Source of the DNA: Geomesophilobacter sediminis
Lineage (GTDB): Bacteria > Desulfobacterota > Desulfuromonadia > Geobacterales > Geobacteraceae
Length of the DNA stretch: 64,000 nucleotides
NCBI RefSeq assembly: GCF_016458275.1
Contig: NZ_JAEMHM010000006.1
Location: 124,001-188,000, forward strand
Direction of reading: 5' to 3'
The notes below the pieces were generated by a model. The model was not told the DNA's origin, made no database searches, and saw only the letters and a program-made list of their open reading frames with translations. The position numbers and the translations under genes are program-made. The number at the start of each line of letters is the position of its first letter. Within the stretch, counting starts at the first letter, position 1. This document shows, one piece after another, positions 1-9,348 of the stretch.

Positions 1-1
1 C

Positions 2-3000
2 ATCATCACCCCGAGCGTCACCGTCGGTGGTACCGTCGATCCGCCGGCAGCGGTCCAGGTTGCCGACAAGGGGACCCAGTCGTTCGCGATCCGTCCCAAC
101 ATCGGTTACCACCTCGACACGCTCCAGATCGACGGAAAGACGGTCCCCTCGACCATGCTGTACACCTTCCCGACGGTCACTTCGAACCACACCCTGGACG
201 CCTCCTTCGCCATCGACACCTTCACCCTGACCACGGCGGTGGAGACCAACGGGGTCGCCGACACCACCGGGACCGGGGGGACCATCACCGCCGGTGCGGC
301 CACCACCGGGATCTGCGTTTTCCCCTCCGGGAGTTCGGGGACCTGCCAGTACGGGAGCTCCTTCACCTACAGCATCACCAACAAGCCCGGGTACATCCTG
401 AGGAACGTCTTCGTCGACGGCGCCTCGGTCGGGGCCAAGACCAGCTGGACCTTCACCGGGATCGCAGGCAACCACAGCATCAAGGCGGTGTTCACCAATC
501 AGCGCCATGTGACCATCACCTTCGGCGGCGCCAACCCGCCCAACGGGACCATCTCCCCCGCTCCGGATCCGCTCACCGGCATGGTGGCGACGACTACCGG
601 CAAGGACGTGACCTTCAAGATCACCCCGAGCGTCGGCTACCTGGTCCAGGACGTGAAACTGGATAGCGCCTCCCAGGGGGCGGTCACCAGCATCACCATC
701 GCCAACGTGCAGGCCGACCACACCCTCGACGTCACCTTCACGCCGATCCAGTACGCGATCAACGTATCCGCCGACTCCAACGGGACCATCCAGGACGACC
801 TCGGCAACACCATCTCCGCCCAGACCATGGTCCCCTACGGCAACACCAAGGTTTTCAACATCGTGCCGAGCGGCAACTACGAGGTGGCCGACGTCAAGGT
901 GGACGGGACTTCGGTGGGGGCCGTCAAGCAGTACATATTCACCAACGTTGTTCAGGGACACACCATCGAGGCCCTTTTCCGCGGCAAGCCGTACACCGTC
1001 GACCTCTCGGTCGCCTTCACCAGCACCCCGGTGGCGCCGGCGATAGCGAAAATCGGCTCCCTGGAGTTCGAACTCGCCCTTCCCCCTGGCGGGGGGCTCC
1101 CCGGCGACCCGAATACCGCCCAGGCCCTTTTGGGCAAGATCGATCCCGCCGCCTTCGTGGCTCTCAACGCCGCCAAAGGAACCACCTTTACCGGAAGCCA
1201 GCTCCCGGCGTCGGCGACCCCGGCGATCGCGGTGGGAGCGGTGCGGATCGTCATGGCCAACGGGACCGGCTTCACCCCGGACCCGATCACCGCGCAATTC
1301 CTGAAGATCGCCTTCACCGATTCGCTCGTTCCGGTCTTCGGCGGCGCTCCGCTCACCCTGCTCAAGGCGACCGATACCGGCGGCAACGACATCAAGGCCA
1401 ACCTGAGCGTCACGGTGGGGAGCCCGACCGCCGTCCCGGCGACCATCGCCACGCCGGGGGCGGGACTCTACACCGCGGCCCAGACGGTGGCGCTCACCTC
1501 GGTCCCGAGCGGCGCGATCATCCACTACAGTACCAACGGCACCGACCCGGCGATTTCCGACATCTCCACCATCTACAAGTCGGACAACTCCGCGCCGATC
1601 CAGATCAAGACCAACACCACGCTCAAGTACTACTCCGTCGACGCCAACGGCAACAAGGAGCCGACCCGCACCGCCGTGTACCTGATCGACAGCAGTGCGC
1701 CGACGGCAACCCTGGCCGGGGTGCCGCCGGCACTGACCAACTCCACCGCCGCGACGTTGAACGTCGTCGGCAAGGATGTCGTTGCCTACAAGTACCTTCT
1801 GGACAGCGGCTCCTACCCGGATGCCGAGACCGCGGTCGGCACCCCGATCGTCCTCACCAATCTCCCCAGCGGCTCCCACACGCTGCAGGTCATCGGCAGG
1901 GACACCGCGGGCAACTGGCAAAAGACCGCCACCAAGGCGACCTGGACCGTGGACACCACGCTCCCGGCAACCACCTTTGCGCCGCCGGCCGGGCTGTACC
2001 ACGCCCCGATCTCCATGACCCTGACCAACAAGAAGTCCGGGGTCAACATCTACTACACCCTGGACGGCTCCGTCCCGACCGACGCGGCGCTCCTCTACAC
2101 CGCGCCGATCCCGATCGCGCAGGGGACGACGGTCCGCTTCTTCGCCAAGGATTCGGCGGGGAACGTGGAGCCGCCGACCACGGTCCGCTACGACCTCTTG
2201 GGGATCTTCGTCTATCCGCCGCTCACCCCGACCGACGGGACCATCCCGGCGAACCTTTCCCCGACCATCACCGGGACGGTCCTCCCCGCCAACGCCACGG
2301 TCAACATCTCGGTGAAGCGCGGTGTTTCCACCAACCTGGGCAACTGGACCCCGGCGCCGCCGGCCTCCTACACCTTCGCCGCGCAGGGCGGCCCCTACAA
2401 CCTCCACGGTTGGGTCCGCGACCGGGAAGGGAACGTCTCGTCCCAAAGCGTGGCGGTTAATGTCCAAAGCGACGTGAATCCTCCCAGCGTCGACACCTTC
2501 AACGTCCCGGACCCGTATGCCGCCCTGACGGTGCCGATCACGAGCTTTACCGCCTCGGATGCGGGCGGGGTGACCGGGTACCTGGTTACCGAGAGCCCGG
2601 GAACGCCGAGTGCGTATCTTTCGAGCTGGAGCGCGACCGCGCCCACCAGTTACACCTTCGCCACGGCTGGGCCGAAGACGCTGTACGCCTGGGCCAAGGA
2701 TGCGACCGGCAACGTTTCGGCGGCGGGGCCTTTTGCCAATGTCACCGTCAGCGCCGACACCACGCCGCCGGTGGTTACCGCCTTCACCCTGGCGGCGCCC
2801 AACCCGTACCCCTCCTGGACGGTACCGATCACCGCGTTCACCGCGACCGACCTGAACGGCAGCGGCGTTGCCGCCTACCTGGTGACCGAAACCGCCACCC
2901 CGCCTGCGGTCGGGGATGCGCGCTGGACCAGCACGGCCTGGACCAGCTACACCTTCAGCTCCGACGGTGCCAAGAACCTTTACGCCTGGGCCAAGGACCG

Positions 3001-3877
3001 CGAGGGTAACATCTCGGCCGCCATAGCGCCGGTGGCGGTGACCGTGGCCGCCGACGTGACTGCGCCGGCGATCGCTCCGGGTGCCTTTACGGCGCCGGCT
3101 TCCTATTCGGCGCTGACCGTGCCGATCACCCTGGCGGCGACCGATGCCGGCGGGGTTACCGGTTACCTTTTGACCGAAAACTCGATCCAGCCGCTGATCA
3201 ACGACCCGCGTTGGACCTTCCCTGCGCCGACCAGCTACACCTTCAGCTCGGGCGGAGTAGGCAAGCATCTCTACGCCTGGGCCAAGGACGCGAGCGGCAA
3301 CGTTTCTGCCGCCGTTTCCATGGTGACCGACCTCACCATCGACGTAAGCTCGGACACCACGGCGCCGGTTATCACCGGGTTCACCGTCGCTGGGCCCGAT
3401 CCGTATCCCTCCCTCACCGTGCCGGTCACCAGCCTGACCACCGACGGCGACCCGGGAGGCAGCGGCGTCACCGGGTACATGGTTACCGAGTCGGGTGATA
3501 CCCCGGCCGCGGCGATCGTGAACGGCAACGACTGGAGCTACAACTTCGCCAAGGGGAGCCAGCTCGCCCAGGGGCTCAACACCATCACCGCCACCGTGGT
3601 TTCCGGCGGCAACAGCTTCTCCCAGACCGTCTACATCCGGGTGGGCGGTGCCACCTGTGTGGTTCCCGACGGCGACATCGACCGCGACGGCCAGATCACC
3701 ATGGCCGATGTCGACCTGGCGATGCGTATCGCCACCGGTCTTATCCCGGCTTCACCGGCCGCCATCTCTTGCGGCGATGTCTATCCCTCCCCGGCGCTCC
3801 ACGACGGCGCCATCGACGTCCGGGACGCGCTGTTCATCCTGCAGAAAGTCATGGGGATGAATCCCTACCTTCCCTAG
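2..3877 (+). CDS. Large secreted repeat protein with C-terminal dockerin (5' partial)
   Basis: The reading frame is open to the left window edge, so the N-terminus and any signal peptide lie outside; about 1291 residues are visible. Order of parts: several ~70-residue bacterial repeats of the InlB-B type (nt 2-1000, recurring 'GY.v..v.vDG.s.G..tsytf..v...Hti.a.F'); a cohesin-like stretch (about 1000-1430); a chitobiase C-terminal-like domain (1435-1690); a short Ig-like part; a second chitobiase-like domain (1960-2200); four Ig-like repeats sharing 'SYTF...LYAWAKD..GNVSAA' (2200-3640); and a type I dockerin (3660-3874). The first dockerin loop reads GDIDRDGQITMAD, with the calcium-binding D/D/D/D pattern; the second carries an insertion. 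No catalytic domain is visible. An adhesin or surface-structure role is inferred. It lies 54 nt upstream of a second dockerin gene. Confidence 0.85.
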   Translation: MITPSVTVGGTVDPPAAVQVADKGTQSFAIRPNIGYHLDTLQIDGKTVPSTMLYTFPTVTSNHTLDASFAIDTFTLTTAVETNGVADTTGTGGTITAGAATTGICVFPSGSSGTCQYGSSFTYSITNKPGYILRNVFVDGASVGAKTSWTFTGIAGNHSIKAVFTNQRHVTITFGGANPPNGTISPAPDPLTGMVATTTGKDVTFKITPSVGYLVQDVKLDSASQGAVTSITIANVQADHTLDVTFTPIQYAINVSADSNGTIQDDLGNTISAQTMVPYGNTKVFNIVPSGNYEVADVKVDGTSVGAVKQYIFTNVVQGHTIEALFRGKPYTVDLSVAFTSTPVAPAIAKIGSLEFELALPPGGGLPGDPNTAQALLGKIDPAAFVALNAAKGTTFTGSQLPASATPAIAVGAVRIVMANGTGFTPDPITAQFLKIAFTDSLVPVFGGAPLTLLKATDTGGNDIKANLSVTVGSPTAVPATIATPGAGLYTAAQTVALTSVPSGAIIHYSTNGTDPAISDISTIYKSDNSAPIQIKTNTTLKYYSVDANGNKEPTRTAVYLIDSSAPTATLAGVPPALTNSTAATLNVVGKDVVAYKYLLDSGSYPDAETAVGTPIVLTNLPSGSHTLQVIGRDTAGNWQKTATKATWTVDTTLPATTFAPPAGLYHAPISMTLTNKKSGVNIYYTLDGSVPTDAALLYTAPIPIAQGTTVRFFAKDSAGNVEPPTTVRYDLLGIFVYPPLTPTDGTIPANLSPTITGTVLPANATVNISVKRGVSTNLGNWTPAPPASYTFAAQGGPYNLHGWVRDREGNVSSQSVAVNVQSDVNPPSVDTFNVPDPYAALTVPITSFTASDAGGVTGYLVTESPGTPSAYLSSWSATAPTSYTFATAGPKTLYAWAKDATGNVSAAGPFANVTVSADTTPPVVTAFTLAAPNPYPSWTVPITAFTATDLNGSGVAAYLVTETATPPAVGDARWTSTAWTSYTFSSDGAKNLYAWAKDREGNISAAIAPVAVTVAADVTAPAIAPGAFTAPASYSALTVPITLAATDAGGVTGYLLTENSIQPLINDPRWTFPAPTSYTFSSGGVGKHLYAWAKDASGNVSAAVSMVTDLTIDVSSDTTAPVITGFTVAGPDPYPSLTVPVTSLTTDGDPGGSGVTGYMVTESGDTPAAAIVNGNDWSYNFAKGSQLAQGLNTITATVVSGGNSFSQTVYIRVGGATCVVPDGDIDRDGQITMADVDLAMRIATGLIPASPAAISCGDVYPSPALHDGAIDVRDALFILQKVMGMNPYLP

Positions 3878-3931
3878 CGGTTCGGGAAGGCAACCCAGCG
3901 CCGGGTTTGCCGGCGCACGAGGTTTTGCACC

Positions 3932-5401
3932 ATGAAGAAACACCTTCGGAGCCGCCGTCCAGGTCCCCTCGGGGTCCTGGCGGCGCTTCCCCTCATACTG
4001 AATACCTGCTTAGGCAGTGCATTCGCAGCTGTCCCGGCACCTCCTTTTGAGACCGGCCAGCAAACCTGCTACGACACCTCCGGAAACCTGCTCTCCTCCT
4101 GCGTCGGGAGCGGGCAGGACGGCGAAGCCCTGGCTGGGACCGCCTGGCCTCTCCCTCGCTTTCAAAACAACAACGACGGCACCATCACCGACCTTTTGAC
4201 CGGGCTGCAGTGGACGCAAGACGGCAACGCTCCGGGGCCGGTGGCGTGCCGGCCGAGCGGCTACCAGATGAACTGGCAGGCCTCGCTCAACTACGTGAAG
4301 TGCCTGAATACCAACAGCTTCCTGGGAAGGTCCGACTGGCGTCTGCCCAACGTGAAAGAACTCCGCTCCCTGTTCAACGCCAGCGGTGACGTCACCAACC
4401 AGGCGACCTGGCTGATCAACAACAACTTCGCCAACGTGCAGGCAGGCTACTACAAGACCTCTACCGCCGGAGTTGACAACAATGCCACTACACCTTGGGT
4501 GGTGAACATGCTGGATGGCAGCGTCTTGACCTACAGTCTTGACGCTGCCAGTTCCGTGTGGCCGGTGCGGACCGATGCATCGGTGGGGGGAGACCTGCTG
4601 CCCGCGACCGGTCAGACCCTGTGCTACAACTTCTCCAACGGAGTGACCAGCGCGGCTAGCTGCCCGAATTCCGGACAGGATGGCGAGAAAAAAGCGGGGA
4701 TCGCCTGGCCCAGCCCCCGGTTCACCGTGCCGACCGGCGCTACCGGCACCGTCGTCGACAACCTGACCGGGCTGCAGTGGGTACGGGACGGCGTGACCGC
4801 GCCGCTTGCAACCTGCCAACGCGGCATCGATGGTTCGATGACCTGGCAGGTCGGGATCGACTTCGTGACCTGCCTGAACAGCAAGAACTACCAGGGGCAC
4901 AATGACTGGCGGATGCCGAACGTCAACGAGCTCCTGACACTTTCCAACAACTCGCAGGTCGACCCGTACACCTGGCTGACCACCCTGACCCAGGGGAACT
5001 TCACCCTGGCAGCCGGGACCTCCCCGTACTGGTCCTCGACGACCCGCATCTTTACCGACAACTCTCAGGCATGGACCGTCCTTTTGAAGCAGTTCGGCTC
5101 GACCGCCTTCGGGTCCAAACTGACCAACACGAACTACGTCCTTCCGGTCCGCACCGCGCAGACCGGCAGCACCACGACCTACAAACCCGGTGACGTCAAC
5201 CAGGACGGCTCCGTCGACATCGCCGACGCGCTGCTGATTTACAAGTACCTCCTGGGACAGCAAACCCTGACCGACGCGCAGAAGGCGCTCGCCGACGTGG
5301 CCCCGCTCGACAGCACGTACAAGCCGGCCGGAGACAGCGTGATCGATTACACCGACGTGATGACCATCCTGCGCAAATGCGTCGGCGTTTTGAGCTGGTG
5401 A
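3932..5401 (+). CDS. Secreted DUF1566 (Lcl C-terminal) protein with C-terminal dockerin
   Basis: 489 residues. A basic N-terminus, a hydrophobic core and an AFA-A site near residue 34 form a Sec signal peptide. Two DUF1566 modules follow (about 80-210 and 270-410), each with 'LTGLQW..DG', a 'DWR.PNV.EL..L' block and a terminal 'PVRT'. The family is common in surface proteins and lacks an established enzymatic role. The last 72 residues are a type I dockerin: the first loop is GDVNQDGSVDIAD, the second has an insertion, and the protein ends GVLSW. The start is chosen at the ATG preceded by GAGG and followed by the signal peptide. It probably shares an operon with the upstream dockerin protein and the lipoprotein gene that starts 8 nt after its stop, which is its likely docking partner. 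Confidence 0.85.
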   Translation: MKKHLRSRRPGPLGVLAALPLILNTCLGSAFAAVPAPPFETGQQTCYDTSGNLLSSCVGSGQDGEALAGTAWPLPRFQNNNDGTITDLLTGLQWTQDGNAPGPVACRPSGYQMNWQASLNYVKCLNTNSFLGRSDWRLPNVKELRSLFNASGDVTNQATWLINNNFANVQAGYYKTSTAGVDNNATTPWVVNMLDGSVLTYSLDAASSVWPVRTDASVGGDLLPATGQTLCYNFSNGVTSAASCPNSGQDGEKKAGIAWPSPRFTVPTGATGTVVDNLTGLQWVRDGVTAPLATCQRGIDGSMTWQVGIDFVTCLNSKNYQGHNDWRMPNVNELLTLSNNSQVDPYTWLTTLTQGNFTLAAGTSPYWSSTTRIFTDNSQAWTVLLKQFGSTAFGSKLTNTNYVLPVRTAQTGSTTTYKPGDVNQDGSVDIADALLIYKYLLGQQTLTDAQKALADVAPLDSTYKPAGDSVIDYTDVMTILRKCVGVLSW

Positions 5402-5409
5402 GGAACGAT

Positions 5410-5985
5410 ATGAAAAAAAGCTTTTTCGGGTGGGTCGTGATGCTGTTCGCCCTGCTGGCCTTGGCCGGCTGCGGCGGCGGATCGAACTCGCTGTCCAACA
5501 ATCAGAACAGTGGCGGCAACGGGGGCAATGGCGGTAACGGTGGGAACGGCGGCAGCGGGGGAACCGGCACGTCGGTGACCCTGAAGATCTCCTCGACCGG
5601 GACCACCCAGCCGATGTCCGGGATCATCGTGAACCTGACCCTGCCGGCCGGGGTGACGGTATCTACCAACACCGACGGGACCGTGAAAAGCGGCGTGATC
5701 ACCCCGTCGGGGGTGAATACCACCAGCAACGCTACCGTCTACACCCAGATGACCAACTACAACAGCACGACCCGGACCCTCCAGTTTTTCGTGGTAAGTT
5801 CGCTGACCAATACCACCACCGGTAACCCTTCCGGTTTCAGTGCCGGCGAGTTCGTCAGCGTGGTCTGCCAGTATTCCGGCAGCACCGCTCCGGTCGCCAC
5901 CGATTTCAGCGCCACCTTTACCGCGCTCGATGTTTTCAGTAACCCCATTACCGGAGTCACGCCGATCTTCCAGATCGGGACCTGA
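5410..5985 (+). CDS. Lipoprotein with cohesin-like domain
   Basis: 191 residues. A short lipoprotein signal ends in the lipobox LAGC (Cys21), followed by a Gly/Asn-rich linker (about 30-55) and one beta-rich domain to the C-terminus. That domain has the cohesin layout: 'VTLKISS', then 'MSGIIVNLTLPAGVTV', and a late strand 'GEFVSVVCQY' before 'ALDVFSNPITG'. It aligns by eye with the C-terminal domain of the lipoprotein at 21623-22792. The ATG at 5410, preceded by GAGG, is chosen over an upstream in-frame ATG inside the previous gene because it begins the signal peptide directly. Because it follows two dockerin genes, I infer that it is the membrane-anchored receptor for them. Cohesin assignment is by visual pattern only. 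Confidence 0.7.
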   Translation: MKKSFFGWVVMLFALLALAGCGGGSNSLSNNQNSGGNGGNGGNGGNGGSGGTGTSVTLKISSTGTTQPMSGIIVNLTLPAGVTVSTNTDGTVKSGVITPSGVNTTSNATVYTQMTNYNSTTRTLQFFVVSSLTNTTTGNPSGFSAGEFVSVVCQYSGSTAPVATDFSATFTALDVFSNPITGVTPIFQIGT

Positions 5986-6054
5986 TCTGGGGCGAGTCAG
6001 GATACCGACAGCGGGATACCCTGCGCTGCTGCCGGTAGCATAGGCAATAGTCCG

Positions 6055-6093
6055 CGCGGCATGTCAAGCTTTTGACGTGCCGCGTTTCGTTTT
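6055..6093 (+). terminator. Rho-independent terminator after the dockerin/lipoprotein module
   Basis: A 13-bp stem (6055-6067 with 6072-6084, one G-T pair) closes a GCTT loop and is followed by TTTCGTTTT. It separates the surface-protein module from the flagellar operon. Confidence 0.75.
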
Positions 6094-6261
6094 GGGCCGC
6101 GCAGAGCGAAGATCCGTCGCTGTGGTGGCCCCGGCAGAAAAAAAAGACCGCCGATCTGCAGGCAAACGGCCGGTATCATAGGTGATTGCTCTTGTGGATT
6201 GCGGGGTTCGGTGCGGGCTGGCGCCACTGACCCGTTTTTCCCGGTCCCGTACTGTTCTTTC

Positions 6262-6277
6262 TGGCATTTACGTTGCA
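6262..6277 (+). promoter_or_regulatory. Sigma-54 (-24/-12) promoter for the fli operon
   Basis: TGGCATTTACGTTGCA matches the TGGCAC-N5-TTGCA consensus with correct GG-to-GC spacing. It lies 48 nt upstream of the fliL start codon. Sigma-54 control of flagellar genes is known in Geobacter relatives; the match itself is read directly from the sequence. Confidence 0.75.
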
Positions 6278-6324
6278 GAAGTAGTATGTTCATACGAATC
6301 CAGTCGGCAAAAGGAGATTTGTAC

Positions 6325-6858
6325 ATGGCCGAACAGGCAAAAGAAGAGGCTCCCGCCAAGAACAACAAGAAGCTCTTCATCATCATCGGCGCCGCGCTCG
6401 CGGTGGTCGCCGTAGCCGGCATCGCCGCCATGCTCCTCATGGGCGGCGACAAATCGAAGAAAGCGGCAGGCGGCCATGGCGAAGAAGCCAAGGTCGAGAA
6501 GAAGGCCGAAGGTGGCGAAGGCGGCAAGGAGGGTGGCAAAGAGGGTGGCAAACCGGCCAGCTCGGTCTACGCCCTGGAGCCTTTCATCGTCAATATCTAC
6601 GACGGGCAGGAGATCCGCTACCTGAAGCTCAAGGTGGAATTCGAGCAGGCGGACCCCGCAGTCAAAGCGGAACTCGACGCGAAGGTCGCCCCGCTGCGCG
6701 ATGCGATCCTGGTTCTTCTCACCACCAAGACCATGCAGGAAATCTCGGATCTGCAGGGCAAGAACCAGCTGCGCGATCAGATCCTTTCCGCAGTCAACAA
6801 GATCATTCCCCCGGGCCGGGTGCTCAAGGTCTACTTCACGGATTTCGTCGTCCAGTAG
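6325..6858 (+). CDS. fliL: Flagellar basal body-associated protein FliL
   Basis: 177 residues: a short charged N-terminus, one membrane helix (about 17-37), a Lys/Glu/Gly-rich linker with repeated 'GGKE', and the periplasmic FliL domain ('VYALEPFIVNIYDGQEIRYLK', then 'ALRDAILVLL.TKT..EI' style helices and a final 'VYFTDFVVQ'). FliL sits around the stator at the basal body and supports motor torque. The ATG at 6325 is chosen because AAGGAG lies 8 nt upstream. It is first in the fliLMNOPQR-flhB cluster, 15 nt before fliM. Confidence 0.93.
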   Translation: MAEQAKEEAPAKNNKKLFIIIGAALAVVAVAGIAAMLLMGGDKSKKAAGGHGEEAKVEKKAEGGEGGKEGGKEGGKPASSVYALEPFIVNIYDGQEIRYLKLKVEFEQADPAVKAELDAKVAPLRDAILVLLTTKTMQEISDLQGKNQLRDQILSAVNKIIPPGRVLKVYFTDFVVQ

Positions 6859-6873
6859 GAGTAGGGGCTTTCC

Positions 6874-7845
6874 ATGGAGAAATTCCTTACTAAGGAAGAA
6901 ATCGACGCGCTCGTTGCGGCGGTCTTCGACGGGACCATTGTCCCCGAGAAGGAGCTCCAGCGTTCGGCGGAGCAGTTCGACCTCCTGGACATGGAGGCGC
7001 ACCGCGTCGTCCCGAACCTGGACATCGTCTACGACAGCTTCATCCGGTACAACCGGGTGACCATGTCCAACCGGCTCGGGCGCATGGTGGAGATCAAGAA
7101 GGAGGAGGCGCGTCCCTACGCGTTCGGGGATTTCCTCGATACCCTCCCGTCCCCGATCTGCCTCGCCATCTACAAGATGGACCCCCTGAAGGGGGCGGCC
7201 CTGATCACCCTGGACAGCAACCTGGTCTTCACCATCGTCGATTCCATCCTCGGCGGCAGCGGCGGCTCCGGCTCCGCAGTGGGGGGAAACCGGCTCTTCA
7301 CCTCGATCGAGCTCAGGCTGACCGAGAAGATCGTCCGGGACGCACTGGCCGACCTGGAAAGGGCTTGGGCGCCGTTGAGCCCGATCGTAACGAGCCTGCT
7401 CCGGATGGAGGTCAACCCGCGCCTGGTCAACATCGTTCCGCCGGAGTACCAGGTCCTCTCGATGTCGCTTCGGATCCAGATCGAAGAGACGGTCGGCAAC
7501 ATGTCCATCGCGATCCCGCTGATGACCATCGAGCCGATCCGCGACAAGCTCAAGCGCGGCATCCAGTCGGACATGATGGTCGTCGACCCGCTCTGGTCCT
7601 ACCGCCTTTCCGAGGAACTCATCCAGGCTCCGCTGGAAATCGCGGTGGAGATGGGGAGCGCGACCATATCGATGGCGGAGCTCCTGAACCTTGCTTCCGG
7701 AGATACCATCATGCTAGAATCCTACGGGAAAAATGAATTAGCCGTCAAAGTCGGGGGGGTCACCAAGCTGATGGGGGTCGCCGGGGTCAGCGGCGGTAAC
7801 AAGGCAGTCCAAATCAGCCGCGTGCTGGGTGGGGGTGGCGATTGA
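6874..7845 (+). CDS. fliM: Flagellar motor switch protein FliM
   Basis: 323 residues. The N-terminal 'LTKEEIDALV' corresponds to the usual 'LSQEEIDALL' region; a CheC-like middle domain carries the GGxG signature (LGGSGGSG), and the C-terminal SpoA/FliN-like domain begins near 'SATISMAELLNLASGD'. FliM forms the C-ring that binds phosphorylated CheY and switches rotation sense. The length fits the family. A 4-nt overlap with fliN indicates translational coupling. Confidence 0.96.
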   Translation: MEKFLTKEEIDALVAAVFDGTIVPEKELQRSAEQFDLLDMEAHRVVPNLDIVYDSFIRYNRVTMSNRLGRMVEIKKEEARPYAFGDFLDTLPSPICLAIYKMDPLKGAALITLDSNLVFTIVDSILGGSGGSGSAVGGNRLFTSIELRLTEKIVRDALADLERAWAPLSPIVTSLLRMEVNPRLVNIVPPEYQVLSMSLRIQIEETVGNMSIAIPLMTIEPIRDKLKRGIQSDMMVVDPLWSYRLSEELIQAPLEIAVEMGSATISMAELLNLASGDTIMLESYGKNELAVKVGGVTKLMGVAGVSGGNKAVQISRVLGGGGD

Positions 7846-8147
7846 AAGAGATGGTTCTTGAGGATTTCAAAGATGATGCTCCCCAGATGAAGAATCTGGA
7901 TTTCATCATGGATATTCCGCTGCAGCTGACCGTCGAGCTGGGGCGGACCAAGCTCCTGGTGAAAGACGTCCTTCAGCTGAACCAGGGGTCCGTCGTGGAG
8001 CTTACCAAGCTCGCCGGGGAGCCTTTGGACGTATTCGTGAACTCCAAGCTGGTGGCGCGCGGCGAGGCGGTCGTGGTGAACGAGAAATTCGGCATCCGTC
8101 TGCTCGACATCGTGAGCCCCAACGAACGGGTTGACAAGGTGTTATGA
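7842..8147 (+). CDS. fliN: Flagellar motor switch protein FliN
   Basis: 101 residues, mostly one SpoA domain: 'LDFIMDIPLQLTVELGRTK', 'VLQLNQGSVVELTKLAGEPLDVFVN', 'GEAVVVNEKFGIRLLDIVS'. It builds the lower C-ring with FliM. A TTG start at 7842, overlapping the fliM stop and preceded by GGGGGTGG, is preferred; the ATG at 7851 would remove three residues and has a poor ribosome binding site. Its stop overlaps fliO by 4 nt. Confidence 0.95.
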   Translation: MKEMVLEDFKDDAPQMKNLDFIMDIPLQLTVELGRTKLLVKDVLQLNQGSVVELTKLAGEPLDVFVNSKLVARGEAVVVNEKFGIRLLDIVSPNERVDKVL

Positions 8148-8587
8148 GAAAAACCCTTCTTGCCGGCGTCCTTTGCGGTCTCCCGGCAACCGCCCGCGCG
8201 GCGGGCAACGCCGGTCCCGACGTCGGGGCGAGCGTAGTGCAGGTCTTCGGTTCGCTCGTCCTGGTAGTCGGGATCATCCTCGTCCTCTACTACCTGGCGC
8301 AGCGTTACCTGAAGCTCCCCCAGAGCGGGAGCTCCCGTTACATCCGGGTGGTGGAAACCCGCTACCTGGCTCCCAAGAAATCCCTGGTGCTCGTTGAAGT
8401 TGGGGGAGAATACCTGCTTTTGAGCAATTCCGGCGAGGGGGTGAACCTGATCGCCAAGGTAGACATGCTGGAGGAGATCGAGGTCGTCGAGGAGCCGCCG
8501 CAGATCGCGGTGCAGCTCTCGCAGCGGCTCAAGTCGCTGGCCGGGGCCCGGCGCCGGTTCCTCCGCAGAAATTCCGGTGGTATATGA
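8144..8587 (+). CDS. fliO: Flagellar biosynthetic protein FliO
   Basis: 147 residues with a cleavable signal (ends near 'ARAAG'), one membrane helix ('[20 protein letters not shown]') and a cytoplasmic domain with the family signature '[29 protein letters not shown]'-like pattern. FliO assists assembly of the FliP export-gate complex. It overlaps both fliN and fliP by 4 nt, as expected for fliNOP. Confidence 0.9.
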   Translation: MRKTLLAGVLCGLPATARAAGNAGPDVGASVVQVFGSLVLVVGIILVLYYLAQRYLKLPQSGSSRYIRVVETRYLAPKKSLVLVEVGGEYLLLSNSGEGVNLIAKVDMLEEIEVVEEPPQIAVQLSQRLKSLAGARRRFLRRNSGGI

Positions 8588-9339
8588 CTAAATCCCTTAA
8601 GATGCTCGCCCCGGCGTTGCTGCTCCTCCTGGTCTTCGGAGCGGTCGCCCACGCCGAGCCCCTTGCCTTGCCCACGGTCAGCGTCGGCGTCGGCAAGGTC
8701 TCCAAGCCCGCCGACGTCACGGTAATCCTCCAGATCTTCTTCATGATGACGGTCCTGTCACTGGCTCCCAGCCTGCTGATGATGACCACATCCTTCACCC
8801 GCATCGTCGTCGTCCTCTCCTTCTTGCGCAGCGCCATCGGGACCCAGCAGGCCCCGTCGAACCAGATCGTGATCGGGCTCTCCCTGTTCCTGACCTTTTT
8901 CATCATGGCGCCGACCTGGCAGCAGATCAACACCCAGGCCCTGCAGCCGTACAAGGCGCAGACCATCAGCCAGGAAGAGGCGGTCAAGCGGGGGATGGCG
9001 CCGTTACGCAAGTTCATGCTCGCCCAGGTGCGCGAGAAGGACCTGGCGCTTTTCCTCTCCCTATCCAAGCTCCCCCGGCCGCGCAACGCCGACGACATCC
9101 CGACCATGACCCTGATTCCGGCCTACGTGGTGAGCGAGCTGAAGACCGCCTTCCAGATCGGCTTCCTCATCTACATACCGTTTCTGGTTCTCGACATGGT
9201 GGTGGCATCGGTCCTGATGTCGATGGGTATGATGATGCTCCCGCCGGTCATGATCTCGCTGCCGTTCAAGATCCTGCTGTTCGTCCTGGTCGACGGCTGG
9301 GGCCTGGTGATCGGCTCCCTGGTCAAAAGCTTCGGATAA
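8584..9339 (+). CDS. fliP: Flagellar type III export gate protein FliP
   Basis: 251 residues with an N-terminal signal sequence and four membrane helices. Visible family motifs are '[16 protein letters not shown]', '[13 protein letters not shown]', '[24 protein letters not shown]' and '[14 protein letters not shown]'. FliP pentamers form the core of the inner-membrane export gate with FliQ and FliR. A 245-bp inverted-repeat element separates its stop from fliQ. Confidence 0.97.
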   Translation: MTKSLKMLAPALLLLLVFGAVAHAEPLALPTVSVGVGKVSKPADVTVILQIFFMMTVLSLAPSLLMMTTSFTRIVVVLSFLRSAIGTQQAPSNQIVIGLSLFLTFFIMAPTWQQINTQALQPYKAQTISQEEAVKRGMAPLRKFMLAQVREKDLALFLSLSKLPRPRNADDIPTMTLIPAYVVSELKTAFQIGFLIYIPFLVLDMVVASVLMSMGMMMLPPVMISLPFKILLFVLVDGWGLVIGSLVKSFG

Positions 9340-9348
9340 AAGCTGGAA

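Larger units (their letters stand above)
5986..6324 (+). other. Intergenic region with terminator and fliL promoter
   Basis: This 339-nt stretch between the lipoprotein and fliL holds a hairpin terminator at 6055-6093 and a sigma-54 promoter at 6262-6277. No gene is supported in it. The frame open from 6199 into fliL lacks a ribosome binding site and family similarity before residue 43. Confidence 0.7.
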
